DNA of 62,766 nt, taken from Flavobacteriales bacterium UBA7443. Lineage in GTDB: Bacteria > Bacteroidota > Bacteroidia > Flavobacteriales_D > Sanyastnellaceae. Under the pieces are notes generated by a model. That model was given only the letters and a program-made list of their open reading frames with translations, was not told where the DNA came from and ran no database searches. Below are positions 17,419 through 26,711 of this stretch, piece after piece. The first letter of the stretch is position 1, and every line of letters begins with the position of its first letter. Both the position numbers and the translations under genes were made by a program. The stretch is from positions 1 to 62,766 of the forward strand of contig DLQB01000046.1 in the NCBI GenBank assembly GCA_002477505.1, in the 5' to 3' direction.

Positions 17419-19707
17419 TCATTCTACGATCAGACGCTGCTGAGAAAAGCCGAGCGTCCGGTGCACCGTTGAAATCGTATACAAGCCCGGCGACCAATTC
17501 GAAACATCAATTGCTTCTGATGCTGTGCGCATAACGAACCGATCAATCAACTTGCCTGAAGCATCAAATACACGGACATCTGAACCCAACCAATCCTGTG
17601 CATCCATGTAAATAGTAGTTGTCGCGGGATTCGGATAAACGGTTGGTCCTTCAGCGTCAAGGATCGATCCAACGGCAGAAATCTCCGTACAAAAAACAGA
17701 CTGATCGAATTCTTCAAATTCGCCGCCAGAATCAACTTCATCGCCGTTTTCATCCAATATTGTCCATGCGCCTTCACCGTATTCGCAGCACAACCCATCT
17801 CCATAGCTGTCGGATATTTCAAAAATGTAACAACCATCCGTCAAACAAAAGTCTACGACAACTTCAGTGCCGTCCAAATCATCTTCATAAGGTCCACCTG
17901 AAAATAGCACTTGGCCCAATTCTTTCAGCTCCCAAGTGACTTCACTTCCATAATCGTCCAAAATGATGACCAATTCGTAGTCAATTGTAGGACCCAATGA
18001 TGTCACAAAACTCACATTTGCGGCATTATTGAACTCATTCTCGTCAGATACTCCATTGGGATTGAGGACTTGAATGTCCAATGTGTTTTCGCCATCAACA
18101 ACGATGAATTCTGGCAAAGCCAATGTTTCTGATTCAAATTGAGCCAGTGATCCTGTCCAATCGATGGATTCGCTTGACGCTCCGTTGTAAGTGTATGTAA
18201 TGGTGGCAGAAACCAAATCATTCAACCCAGAATTGCTCAAAAGCACACTGGGTGTAAATGGCTCTGCGCCACAGGTAAAATCTGTCGGAATCCCTGTTAC
18301 TTGGATGCCTGCATCATCATTGTATGCGATAGCCCCTTCGGGCCAACCATCCACCACTAGTGCTCCTGAATTTGACGGGTCCAACCAGTCGCGCAGTCGC
18401 GTTGCAGCAGAATTGCCATCCCAACTCACATCGAATCTTCCATACCAATCGGGCTCGCCATTGTTGACGCTGCCCGAGCACGCTGCCGTTCCACCATACA
18501 GCTGACCCACTATCCGATGGTTTTCGTCGTAAAGCGGAGATCCCGAAGAGCCCGGCTCGGTGACACCCTCCTCCCACTCACTGATGTACCAAACTGCCGC
18601 ACCGCCAACGTTTTGGATAGACGGACCGTCCTCGTCGAAGCAAATCTTCTTGACGTCACCACTGGGATGGTGAATGCCGGTGAGGTTCGCCGGGGACACT
18701 CCTGTTGCGTCCCAACCGGAGTATTGAACGTTGTATGAAGGTGGAGGCGTATCGCTCAATTCAATCAAAGCAAAATCACTTCCTGCGTTGCTTGCTTTCA
18801 ATGTGCCACCTGAAATAACATCCGATGCAGGAGCATTGTTGGTGTTGCCCGTGCATCCCTCAATTTCGTGGTTGAAGATGTATGTCCAGTTGTTGGGATT
18901 GCCCAAGCAGTGGTTAGCTGTGAGGAAATACGGCGTGCCATCTTGCGCCGTGTTGTTGACCAAAGCGCCCGTGCAAACGGCAAAATTGCCCTGGATGATC
19001 AACGCAACGCTTCTGCTTTCCACCGACCAAGGTGCTCCCTCTGGACAATTGACGTTGATGTTGCAGTTTCCAGAATTGCCATAAGGTCCCCGCTCCTCTA
19101 TACTCTGAGCGTATCGGTGAATGCTCCGGTAGCTGTGCACCACTTTTCCGATGTGCAGATCCGCTGGGAAGTCAACCGCAAGGGGTTCGCGGTATTCAAT
19201 AATCGCAGAAGTCCCCATGGTCTGGCCAATGGCCAATGTGCCCCAATCTTTGTTGTTGCGATGATCAAAACTTCCAATAAAGTCTGTTCGCTCTGCATTC
19301 CAGACGAACAAATGCCCTCCTTTCGGCAACCTAAACTCATCAAAGAAAAAGCTAATCCCCAATGCATCGCTTGCGTCAAATCGCATTCTCCAAACGCGTT
19401 CATTTCCCTCTATCGTCCAAAGACCTTCGAGCGAAGGGTCAACATTCACTTCGAACTCGACTCCGAAACGCCAAGGTGCCTCTTTGTACTGATCTGTTAC
19501 AGCGTCTTGCGCATCCAACAATTCACGATCAATATCGGGCAATCGAAGCGCAGGAATGGTCGCTATGTCAATCTGCCACTCCGGTTGCCCCCCATGATTA
19601 ATTTGACCCACAACACCGGGCATCAATGCCAAACCGACCATGAAAGCGACTACACGATAAAAAATATTGGAAAATGCACGAAGGAAATCTGAGGAACGAA
19701 TGAACAT
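17419..19707 (-). CDS. Secreted trypsin-like (lysyl endopeptidase-type) protease with T9SS sorting domain
   Basis: 762 residues from ATG 19707. A signal peptide (hydrophobic VVAFMVGLALMPGVVGQ) is followed by a propeptide-like region, then a chymotrypsin-fold domain with catalytic His266 (TANHCLG), Asp311 (GSDFALIEL) and Ser388 (PGSSGSPL). The disulfide-rich arrangement resembles Achromobacter lysyl endopeptidase. After it come a CARDB-like segment (about 480-590, DNTLDIQVLNPNG type), a GDGLCC-containing beta domain (about 600-680), and a C-terminal type A sorting domain (VYPNPATTTIYM, then GLYTIS and QRLIVE). It should be secreted across the outer membrane by the type IX system and attached to the surface. 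Specificity for lysine is inference. Confidence 0.9.
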   Translation of the reverse strand: MFIRSSDFLRAFSNIFYRVVAFMVGLALMPGVVGQINHGGQPEWQIDIATIPALRLPDIDRELLDAQDAVTDQYKEAPWRFGVEFEVNVDPSLEGLWTIEGNERVWRMRFDASDALGISFFFDEFRLPKGGHLFVWNAERTDFIGSFDHRNNKDWGTLAIGQTMGTSAIIEYREPLAVDFPADLHIGKVVHSYRSIHRYAQSIEERGPYGNSGNCNINVNCPEGAPWSVESRSVALIIQGNFAVCTGALVNNTAQDGTPYFLTANHCLGNPNNWTYIFNHEIEGCTGNTNNAPASDVISGGTLKASNAGSDFALIELSDTPPPSYNVQYSGWDATGVSPANLTGIHHPSGDVKKICFDEDGPSIQNVGGAAVWYISEWEEGVTEPGSSGSPLYDENHRIVGQLYGGTAACSGSVNNGEPDWYGRFDVSWDGNSAATRLRDWLDPSNSGALVVDGWPEGAIAYNDDAGIQVTGIPTDFTCGAEPFTPSVLLSNSGLNDLVSATITYTYNGASSESIDWTGSLAQFESETLALPEFIVVDGENTLDIQVLNPNGVSDENEFNNAANVSFVTSLGPTIDYELVIILDDYGSEVTWELKELGQVLFSGGPYEDDLDGTEVVVDFCLTDGCYIFEISDSYGDGLCCEYGEGAWTILDENGDEVDSGGEFEEFDQSVFCTEISAVGSILDAEGPTVYPNPATTTIYMDAQDWLGSDVRVFDASGKLIDRFVMRTASEAIDVSNWSPGLYTISTVHRTLGFSQQRLIVE

Positions 19708-19930
19708 GATTGAGAATGGATTTGGGTTCAATTGGTTGTCAATGAAAACAACCTTAATGGGTTTCTAAAAGTTGCTTGCGATGTAAAATTCACTCATAAT
19801 CACCTTGTATTTGACAGCGCTGTGACTGGGCTAAGCAATTGAATTCAACATGATTGCAGAGCATGTTGTCCCAAATAAAACATAGCGGTTCCCTCACTGC
19901 GGCCTCCCCTGCCAAGAATCTGCGGGCAAA

Positions 19931-19954
19931 GTGAAACAAATTGATTTGTTTCAC
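19931..19954. repeat. Perfect inverted repeat upstream of tRNA-Ser
   Basis: Arms GTGAAACAAA (19931-19940) and TTTGTTTCAC (19945-19954) are perfectly complementary, separated by TTGA. It ends one base before the tRNA-Ser -7 box and covers the -33 region, so it is placed like an operator. It lacks a T run, which argues against a terminator. Confidence 0.6.
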
Positions 19955-19955
19955 G

Positions 19956-19963
19956 TAAATTTG
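19956..19963 (+). promoter_or_regulatory. -7 box of tRNA-Ser
   Basis: TAAATTTG matches all six defined positions of TAnnTTTG, ending 10 nt before the tRNA 5' end. The predicted transcription start is a few bases upstream of the mature 5' end. Confidence 0.7.
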
Positions 19964-19973
19964 CGCGGACTTT

Positions 19974-20059
19974 GGAGGTTTGGCAGAGTTGGTCGATCGC
20001 ACCGGTCTTGAAAACCGGCGTACCGCAAGGTACCGGGGGTTCGAATCCCTCAGCCTCCG
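19974..20059 (+). tRNA. tRNA-Ser (anticodon TGA)
   Basis: 86-nt class II tRNA. Acceptor stem GGAGGTT pairs with AGCCTCC (one G-U pair); anticodon stem CCGGT/ACCGG with loop CTTGAAA gives anticodon TGA at 20009-20011; a long variable arm (GTACC/GGTACC with loop GCAA-like) and T-arm GGGGG-TTCGAAT-CCCTC follow. The CCA end is not encoded. A strong terminator follows after about 11 nt, so it is a single-gene transcript. Confidence 0.97.
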
Positions 20060-20070
20060 CACAGAATACA

Positions 20071-20100
20071 AAAGCGCCCGCTCGATGCGGGCGCTTTTTA
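20071..20100 (+). terminator. Terminator of tRNA-Ser
   Basis: Stem AAAGCGCCCG (20071-20080) with CGGGCGCTTT (20088-20097), 7-nt loop, followed by T residues. It also faces the esterase gene ending at 20128 on the other strand, and may serve both. Confidence 0.92.
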
Positions 20101-20127
20101 TATCGCTTGGTTTTTCCATTATCGCGA

Positions 20128-21990
20128 TTACTCGATTCCTATTCGTTTTTCTACAGATCCGTCAGAATAAACAAAGAGTCGCAATTCACCCTTCATAGGC
20201 TTTGACTTTCTTCCCAAAAGATCCATTACCGCAATGAGCGTGCGTTCTTTAGGATTCAATTCATTCTCAAGACCCTCGGGCACATTACTGCATAACTGCT
20301 CAAAAAATAACCAAGCTTCGAGGCTCGCATCGATGTCCATATTTCCATAAGCACCCGGCCAATCATGACCACCTCCTTGGACTGTGTACAACCGAACTTC
20401 GCCACAACCACCACTGGGGTCACCATAGCGAATTGCATCCACTACACTTCCATCCCCTGGATCAATGTCCTCGAAAGAATAGACTTCTTCTTCTACCAAG
20501 TCAAAAAGATTGACGAAAAAATCCATGGTTTCTGGAATGCTCGGGTAGGCCCCCCATCCGTCATTGTTGTTGGGGTCGCCGTTGTAGTAGGTCACATTAT
20601 CATTCGTGCCATGGATTTCCAAAATCGGCACTTCGTTGGACGGAGCACAATTGTCCATGATTTCTTGCATGATCATGCCCGAAATTGGCGCAACCGCCTT
20701 GAAATGTTCGGAAGCCTCGCAAGCGAGCAGATAGCAGAAATCGCCGCCATTTGACATTCCCGTGCAAAAAACCTCATCTGATGAAACCCCATTTGTCGCT
20801 TCAAAGTAATCCGTCAGGGCTAGTAAAAATGCCACATCATCGACCGTTTCATTGTTCTGAAAATCATACCCAACATTCCAAAAAGAATTCCCATATGAAT
20901 CATCGATTCCTTGTGGATAGCAAACGGCGAATCCAAAGATATCGGCCAATGTATTGAAGCCGGAGTAGTCCATTATGCCCTGCGCACTTCCCGTGTAGCC
21001 GTGGCACACAAAAACCAAGGGACAAGAGGGCGACGCTGAAGCCGGCTTGTAAAAGATGTATTCACGCTGCACCCCCCCATCGAAGAGGGTTCCATATTCC
21101 AACACGGAAAGGTTCAATGTTTGCGTATTGTTGTCGGCATTGTCATCGGACACCCCATTGACTTCAGCAATCGAAACCGTCAGCGACAGCGAGCCCATGT
21201 CATCAATCGCCAATTCATCAGGATGAGTAAATCCATAAACCTGCCCTGGCGCCAATGCGAGGTCGGTGAACGTTGCGGTAAAATCTTCCCCTCCTACGGT
21301 CCACACAACCGACAGGCTTGAGATAATCTCCAAACCCGTGTTGGCGATGGTCCCCTCTATAGCAATCACTTCCCCTAGGGTTAAGTTGGAACTCACATCG
21401 ATAGAATTCAAAGCGGCGTCCAGTCCACTGGGTTCAAATACCACCACGTCATCAATGGCACAACCAAAGACCCATCCGCCATCGTCATTGTATCGGAAGG
21501 CCAAAAGCACCTCTGGAAGCCCCAATAGCGGTGTGAGACTTACCGTATGCCCATTCCATTCTCCATCCTCGGTTCCCTCGATGGTTTCAAGAACCTGCCA
21601 GGTGTTGCCTCCATCCAAGGAATATTCAATCGTTGCCACTTCGGTGTCACCCTCAAAGGTTCCTCCATCGTAAAAAGCATCAAACGTGAGCATCGCCGCT
21701 TCACTGTTTGAGAAATCAAGAACGGGCATAATCAAGTAATCTGCACTCTTGTCGCAATCACAACCGTCATCATTGGTGGCGATGAAATTTCCATGCGGTG
21801 CAATGCTCCACCATTCACTTTGCAATTGCCCGCTAGTTCCCATGAGCCAACCACCATCCGTCGCTAACGTTTGCTGTGACCATCCCTCTGGCAAAAATTC
21901 ACCTTCAAAATCTTCATTGAGGAGAATCGTTTGCCCGAAGGCAGAACACTGAGCGATCAGAAAGAAGATAATTGCTATTTGATAACGCAT
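20128..21990 (-). CDS. Secreted PHB-depolymerase/feruloyl-esterase-like alpha/beta hydrolase
   Basis: 620 residues. Signal peptide (IAIIFFLIAQCSAFG) then a jelly-roll-like region (about 20-185, LNEDFEGEFLPEGW and DDVVVFEP), a CARDB-like segment (about 190-300), and an alpha/beta-hydrolase domain of the polyhydroxybutyrate depolymerase/LpqC family: VFVCHGYTGSA oxyanion region, nucleophile motif GMSNGG, EIHGTND with the acid residue, and catalytic His in GGGHDWPG. The end has a short DLLGRKxK...VYSDGSVEKRI motif, seen on many secreted Bacteroidota proteins and reminiscent of a type A sorting tail. The substrate is likely an ester-linked polymer or acetylated/feruloylated polysaccharide, given the adjacent GH16 gene; this is inference. 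An earlier ATG at 22020 is possible. Confidence 0.82.
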   Translation of the reverse strand: MRYQIAIIFFLIAQCSAFGQTILLNEDFEGEFLPEGWSQQTLATDGGWLMGTSGQLQSEWWSIAPHGNFIATNDDGCDCDKSADYLIMPVLDFSNSEAAMLTFDAFYDGGTFEGDTEVATIEYSLDGGNTWQVLETIEGTEDGEWNGHTVSLTPLLGLPEVLLAFRYNDDGGWVFGCAIDDVVVFEPSGLDAALNSIDVSSNLTLGEVIAIEGTIANTGLEIISSLSVVWTVGGEDFTATFTDLALAPGQVYGFTHPDELAIDDMGSLSLTVSIAEVNGVSDDNADNNTQTLNLSVLEYGTLFDGGVQREYIFYKPASASPSCPLVFVCHGYTGSAQGIMDYSGFNTLADIFGFAVCYPQGIDDSYGNSFWNVGYDFQNNETVDDVAFLLALTDYFEATNGVSSDEVFCTGMSNGGDFCYLLACEASEHFKAVAPISGMIMQEIMDNCAPSNEVPILEIHGTNDNVTYYNGDPNNNDGWGAYPSIPETMDFFVNLFDLVEEEVYSFEDIDPGDGSVVDAIRYGDPSGGCGEVRLYTVQGGGHDWPGAYGNMDIDASLEAWLFFEQLCSNVPEGLENELNPKERTLIAVMDLLGRKSKPMKGELRLFVYSDGSVEKRIGIE

Positions 21991-22087
21991 GAGCAGATGT
22001 TTAGCGCGGAAATTAATCATACATTTTTCGTTCAACGCATTTGAAACGTCATTTGTAGGTCACGTTGCAGGTGCGAATGGATTGAAG

Positions 22088-22095
22088 TATTTTAG
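22088..22095 (+). promoter_or_regulatory. -7 box directly before the GH16 gene
   Basis: TATTTTAG matches five of six defined positions of TAnnTTTG and ends 3 nt before ATG 22099, predicting a leaderless or nearly leaderless mRNA. Confidence 0.5.
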
Positions 22096-22098
22096 ACC

Positions 22099-23592
22099 AT
22101 GCGAATTTTGACAACGTTTCTTTCCTTGGCCTTCGCGGTGGTATCATTCTCTCAGTCCGATTGCGGCTGGCAGCCAGATAGTGATGAAAATAATTTTATC
22201 AGTGTCACTGATATCCTTGCCATACTCGCAGTTTTCGGACAAGCAGATGTGGATCAAGACGGTATATGGGATGCATCAGACGTTTGTATCGACCCTGAAG
22301 CGTGCAATTACGCTGCGGATCCAAGCGTTCCATGCGAATTTTTGGATGCGGCAGGAATATGTGGTGGAAGCAACGATATTCCAGCCTTGCTCATTGGGTC
22401 ATGGGCTTTGAGCACAGCTGCTGGCGCCGTGGAGGTCGGCCCCTCACCGGGGTCGAATGAATGGTATTCCAGCGGATCAAATGGCCTGCAAAGTGCTCAA
22501 TACGACGACATCTATACCTTTCAAACGAACGGTTCATTGATCGCAGACTACAACGGATCCATCATCGACGCCTTTGCAGATTACAGCGAACAAGGATTCA
22601 GCTGTACACCGATCGATTTTGATTTCAATGCATCAGATACATCAGGTGACGCATCAACCATTGAATTATCAGCAGCATCCACATCCTGCAGTTGTCCTTT
22701 CATTGGAACCAATGATGCGGGTCTCATATACACCATCACCACCCTGACCTCGAACACCCTGCAGCTTCAGGCGCAAGGGGATGACAGCAACTGCAATGAA
22801 GCTGACCTCTATTTTACGTTCACGTTTGTGCGTTTAAATAATGAATCCGGCGATGGTACAGGCTATCCAGCCCCCGAATCGTATCCTGGGATGACGCTCG
22901 TTTGGTCCGATGAATTCGATGGAAGTGCCGTGAATACGGAAAACTGGACATACGACCTGGGAGCCAGCGGCTGGGGCAACAACGAATGGCAGAACTATAC
23001 CAATTCTGTCTCCAACAGCGATGTGTCGAACGGATTCCTGACCATAACAGCACGTCAAGAAGGGTCGTCTTACACCTCCGCCCGTCTCAAAACGCAAGGA
23101 TTGCAAGATTTTCAATACGGACGAATCGACATTCGAGCAAAGCTTCCCGAAGGCCAAGGAATTTGGCCAGCACTTTGGATGTTGGGCATTTCCATTGCTG
23201 ACGGCGGTTGGCCGCAATGCGGAGAGATTGACATAATGGAAATGGTCGGACACGAACCCGGAACCGTCCACGGAACCGCACACTGGGGCAGCAGTTGGAA
23301 TGTTCACCAATACAACGGTTCAAGCATTGGCCTACCAAATGGTGAGCACTTCAGCGAAGCCTTTCATCTGTTTTCTGTGGATTGGCAAGAAGATCAAATC
23401 ACCTGGTACATGGATGATCAGGAGTATTACAGCATTACATCCAGCCAGATGAACGGCCAGCCTTATCCTTTCAATGATTCCTTCTTCTTCATCATGAACA
23501 TAGCTGTGGGTGGCAATTGGCCCGGGTATCCAGATGCCTCGACCTCTTTTCCGCAAGAAATGATCGTCGATTGCGTTCGAGTGTTTCAATGA
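22099..23592 (+). CDS. Secreted family 16 glycoside hydrolase (beta-glucanase/laminarinase type)
   Basis: 497 residues. Signal peptide (LSLAFAVVSFSQS), then a short dockerin/EF-hand-like segment (about 24-60, SVTDILAILAVFG and DVDQDGIWD), a Cys-rich ACNYxxDPSVPCEF repeat, a lipocalin-like module (about 95-250, GSWALSTAAGAVEVGP) and a GH16 domain (about 265-497) opening with LVWSDEFDG. The catalytic motif GEIDIMEM gives nucleophile Glu376, Asp378 and acid/base Glu381. GH16 enzymes hydrolyse beta-1,3/1,4-glucans such as laminarin, or agar/carrageenan; the substrate cannot be read from the motif. No T9SS sorting tail is present; the protein ends with the GH16 strand VDCVRVFQ, so it may stay periplasmic or use another route. 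Confidence 0.92.
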   Translation: MRILTTFLSLAFAVVSFSQSDCGWQPDSDENNFISVTDILAILAVFGQADVDQDGIWDASDVCIDPEACNYAADPSVPCEFLDAAGICGGSNDIPALLIGSWALSTAAGAVEVGPSPGSNEWYSSGSNGLQSAQYDDIYTFQTNGSLIADYNGSIIDAFADYSEQGFSCTPIDFDFNASDTSGDASTIELSAASTSCSCPFIGTNDAGLIYTITTLTSNTLQLQAQGDDSNCNEADLYFTFTFVRLNNESGDGTGYPAPESYPGMTLVWSDEFDGSAVNTENWTYDLGASGWGNNEWQNYTNSVSNSDVSNGFLTITARQEGSSYTSARLKTQGLQDFQYGRIDIRAKLPEGQGIWPALWMLGISIADGGWPQCGEIDIMEMVGHEPGTVHGTAHWGSSWNVHQYNGSSIGLPNGEHFSEAFHLFSVDWQEDQITWYMDDQEYYSITSSQMNGQPYPFNDSFFFIMNIAVGGNWPGYPDASTSFPQEMIVDCVRVFQ

Positions 23593-23604
23593 TTGGCCAA
23601 CTGC

Positions 23605-24462
23605 ATGCATTTAAATGATCCAACCCCCCACAATGGCTCCTGGTTCATGGATCGAGAGTGGTGTCGCTTGACGACCGGAAATGAGCCATGGGAAGGCCCT
23701 AATGGAATACTACTCTCGGCGTCACGCATCAAAGGAATTCCAGCACTCATAACCGCTCCATGGGCTCTGCATTCCGAATGGCAAGGAGAGGCAATTGATG
23801 CCGTTAAGCTAGCCCTCGAAAAGCAAGATCGGGCATTGGTGGTTCTTGACCTTCCCCTTGATGCAAGCTGCAGCTGGCTATCACCATGGTTAGTTCAAGA
23901 AGGCCACACCCGTATACTCAATTGGAGCAGCGAGGAATCGGGATTGAAGCGTTGGCCGAAACATCGCCTGAAACAAGTCAAAAAGGCAATGACTCGAGGA
24001 ATTGTGATTGAATCATCCCACGATGTAAATGAGATGGTGCAACTGCACCAAATGGCTCGGCATCGGAAATCAATTGCATCCGATGAAGAAGGGTTGAAAA
24101 GGCTTCTCGAACATGTTTTCAAAAGTCCGCACCAATCCAGTCTTGTTGCTCGGGATGCAACAGGAAACGCCATTGCCAATGCCATTATACTGCACAACCA
24201 CGGTCGATCCATCTATGCATTTGGGGGGCAAAAACGATCCTCGAATTCTGCCTTGGCAACCGTATATCTGCTGCATCGCGCCATGGAAATAGCTGCAGAA
24301 ATCGGGCAAACCTCATTCGATTTCGGAGGGTCACGAGATTCCGGTGTAGACAGTTTCTACGCCGAATTTGGCGCGCAAAAGGTGCGCAGACAACGAGCAA
24401 TCCTCTGCAGAAAGCCTCAAAGTTGGTGGTTGCGTTTGCTCCGCCCCGATTTGATGGCCTGA
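23605..24462 (+). CDS. GNAT-type acyltransferase (FemAB/BioF2-like)
   Basis: 285 residues, cytoplasmic. The C-terminal half has the fold pattern of the FemAB/BioF2-like acyltransferases: LHQMARHRKSIA, then SSLVARDATGNAIANAIILHN, IYAFGGQ, and SFDFGGSRDSGVDSFYAEFGAQ, matching the FDFGGS...FK.GFG segment of peptidoglycan/lipid-linked aminoacyl or acyl transferases. Substrate unknown. ATG 23605 is 13 nt after the GH16 stop, so the two genes may share a transcript, though a functional link is not evident. Confidence 0.7.
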   Translation: MHLNDPTPHNGSWFMDREWCRLTTGNEPWEGPNGILLSASRIKGIPALITAPWALHSEWQGEAIDAVKLALEKQDRALVVLDLPLDASCSWLSPWLVQEGHTRILNWSSEESGLKRWPKHRLKQVKKAMTRGIVIESSHDVNEMVQLHQMARHRKSIASDEEGLKRLLEHVFKSPHQSSLVARDATGNAIANAIILHNHGRSIYAFGGQKRSSNSALATVYLLHRAMEIAAEIGQTSFDFGGSRDSGVDSFYAEFGAQKVRRQRAILCRKPQSWWLRLLRPDLMA

Positions 24463-24476
24463 ATCAAATGATTGTT

Positions 24477-26711
24477 CTAGCGAACGACACTCAACTCCCC
24501 AACGTATTGAAACGGCAACTCATCGCATACATGACGCGCCGAAAGCGTTACATAGTACGTGCCTTCCAACACTTCCTCGGAAGGACGCCAAGCCCGACCT
24601 CCTTGGGACGATTCGAAGACAGCATTGCCCCATCGGTTGTAAATACTCAAATCATAGAATACAAAATCTCCCGGGTCCAAGGCAGAAAACACATTGTTAT
24701 CACCATCCATCAAGACCGGTGAAAACGAGTCGTTGCGGCCGTCATTGTTCGGTGAAATCACGTTAGGGACCTCATAAGTGACTCCCGTCAATGGTTGTGG
24801 AATTTCCGCTTCAATGTCATACACAACCGTTAAGTCGCAAGCAGCATTGAACAAAGTCAATGATCCGAAGTAGACACCAACTCCGGGAAAGTTTACTTGT
24901 GCGGTTAACTCAGAAGTGCTGATTACGCCCGGAAAATCCCAGGAGAGTTCATCCGCACCCACACCTGAATGCTCCAGCAATACAAATCCAGTCTCGTCGC
25001 ATTGAGCAAGCGGCTGCACGGTGTAAACGGAATCAAAAGGGAATTCAGGAAACAAAGTGATCTCGAGCGATTGGGAGTCAGCGCAATCCGTTCCAGCACC
25101 TGCCGTTAGCAATACCTCATAAGTTCCAAAAGCCGGATAAGTGAATGACGGGCTGATTTCATTGTTGATACTGCCGGAACCCCCACCAAAATCCCAAGAA
25201 AACGGCCCCGTATCGGGAGATAAATTCACAAAAGATGCCTGCAAACCACTGCATGGCTCGTAGTCAATTTCAAAATTCGCAAAAGGCAAATCAGGAAGCG
25301 CTACATCAAACGTAGCAGTCTGTGTGCAGGAGAATGCCGATGATTCCAGCTCAACGGTCACATCTGAACCTGCCGCAAATAGAATTTCATCTGGGGTTGA
25401 ATTCGATGCAGCATTTGGACTGGAATTGCCCCCGAAAGACCAATCCCAATTGATGTAATTCGTCCAATCTGAATCATCCAGTACCAATTGACCCAACCAG
25501 CCTCCATCGCTGCACACCAAATCAGTGACCTCGAAATCGGTATTCCAAGGATCGTGAACCACCAACTCAAAAAACAATGAATCCGAGCACGAGCCGGTTT
25601 CAAAAAACAAACTCACATCGTAAATACCAGGCTCTTCGTAAGTGTACTGGGGCTCTGCATCCGAGCTTTCATCCTCCGTCGTTTCGTTTGCACCAAAATC
25701 CCAGAAATAGGAATCGCTTGGATTGCCGAACTGCTCGAAATCGATGGTAAGTCCACTACACGGATCGGGCAAGTCATAGGCAGGCGACAATATGTTACAC
25801 ACCACAATGTCCATGGTGAAATCCCTCAGAATGGAGCCAATCTGCTGACCATTTCTCCATTCCGTAACGACAATCCCCAGGGCAAATTTCCCATTCGTGG
25901 TAGGGGTTCCACTTAAGATACCGGTGACGGGATTGATCACCAATCCACTGCCCGGTCCTAAGGGCGCCTGGGCAGCATATCCTGGAGCCCAATTGACCGG
26001 ACTGAAAGGCGGACCCGTTGGAGGATTTGGAATCGGCTGAAAAGGAGTGCCACCGAGGTAAATCGGACTGATGGCATAACTCAACGAGTCCCCATCCACA
26101 TCCACCGCGCTGTTATCGATCGAAAATGGATAGTTACTGCAAGCAAAGGCCTGCGGCAATTCATTGAAGCTCGGGGATGAATTGACAAAGTTGGAGGACG
26201 TATTCCCGGGGATGCTCGTCACTAGTGAAAAGCCTTGGTCCTCCGGAATGGTTAAATTCAAGATGGCGGGAGAGCGACAACATCGTTGGTGCACCAAGGT
26301 ATAAGCCTGTTGGCTTGCGGGCAACGAGACATTGATGATGTACTCTGCCCTTTCAACGCAAAGATCCTCGGGTAGAAAAGCACAGTTATTGGGGTTCTCA
26401 GGGATAACATCGGTGACCAGTGCAGGATTTAAATTTCCAGAAGCCACCTGGAACAAGTTGTTGCCCTGGTAAATACCAACTGCAGCCGAAGCATCAAATT
26501 CAGTGCCATTCGAATTGTTGGAGCTGCAATCCCGGTAGATGAAGCAATGCACTTCGAATTCATTTTCACCCTGCCCATTCTGCCCTACAAGTTCGTATGT
26601 CAATTCCCCTCCCACCAAATGTGTGGCCGATCCCCGCAAGGAAGGAACGAGCATTGCACACAAAGCGACTAGAGCGCTAGGCGAATAATGCCATGGTTTG
26701 AGCATCTTCAT
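24477..26711 (-). CDS. Secreted PKD-repeat protein with gliding-motility (CHU_C, T9SS type B) C-terminus
   Basis: 744 residues. Signal peptide (ALVALCAMLVPSLRGSA), then the THLVGGELTYE opening common to a family of large Bacteroidota surface proteins with a cadherin-like/Ig first domain (about 25-320). Two PKD-like units follow (SYFWDFG...YTYEEPGIYDVSL and FSWDFGGG...FTYPAFGTYEVLL). The C-terminal 90 residues are a type B sorting domain: VPNVISPNNDGRNDSF and LSIYNRWGNAVFES, then GTYYV. It should be exported by the type IX system and probably works in adhesion. It converges with the GNAT gene (14 nt gap). ATGs at 26714 and 26705 are alternative starts. Confidence 0.9.
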   Translation of the reverse strand: MKMLKPWHYSPSALVALCAMLVPSLRGSATHLVGGELTYELVGQNGQGENEFEVHCFIYRDCSSNNSNGTEFDASAAVGIYQGNNLFQVASGNLNPALVTDVIPENPNNCAFLPEDLCVERAEYIINVSLPASQQAYTLVHQRCCRSPAILNLTIPEDQGFSLVTSIPGNTSSNFVNSSPSFNELPQAFACSNYPFSIDNSAVDVDGDSLSYAISPIYLGGTPFQPIPNPPTGPPFSPVNWAPGYAAQAPLGPGSGLVINPVTGILSGTPTTNGKFALGIVVTEWRNGQQIGSILRDFTMDIVVCNILSPAYDLPDPCSGLTIDFEQFGNPSDSYFWDFGANETTEDESSDAEPQYTYEEPGIYDVSLFFETGSCSDSLFFELVVHDPWNTDFEVTDLVCSDGGWLGQLVLDDSDWTNYINWDWSFGGNSSPNAASNSTPDEILFAAGSDVTVELESSAFSCTQTATFDVALPDLPFANFEIDYEPCSGLQASFVNLSPDTGPFSWDFGGGSGSINNEISPSFTYPAFGTYEVLLTAGAGTDCADSQSLEITLFPEFPFDSVYTVQPLAQCDETGFVLLEHSGVGADELSWDFPGVISTSELTAQVNFPGVGVYFGSLTLFNAACDLTVVYDIEAEIPQPLTGVTYEVPNVISPNNDGRNDSFSPVLMDGDNNVFSALDPGDFVFYDLSIYNRWGNAVFESSQGGRAWRPSEEVLEGTYYVTLSARHVCDELPFQYVGELSVVR

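Noticed and set aside
18868..19692. 274-codon plus-strand open frame opposite the trypsin-like protease
   Set aside because: It lies wholly antisense to a gene with clear catalytic triad and sorting domain; the translation has no recognisable features.
22420..23592. Idea of a polysaccharide utilisation locus formed by the esterase, GH16 and neighbours
   Set aside because: No SusC/SusD pair, sulfatase or transcription regulator is present; the genes are divergent and not a recognisable PUL.
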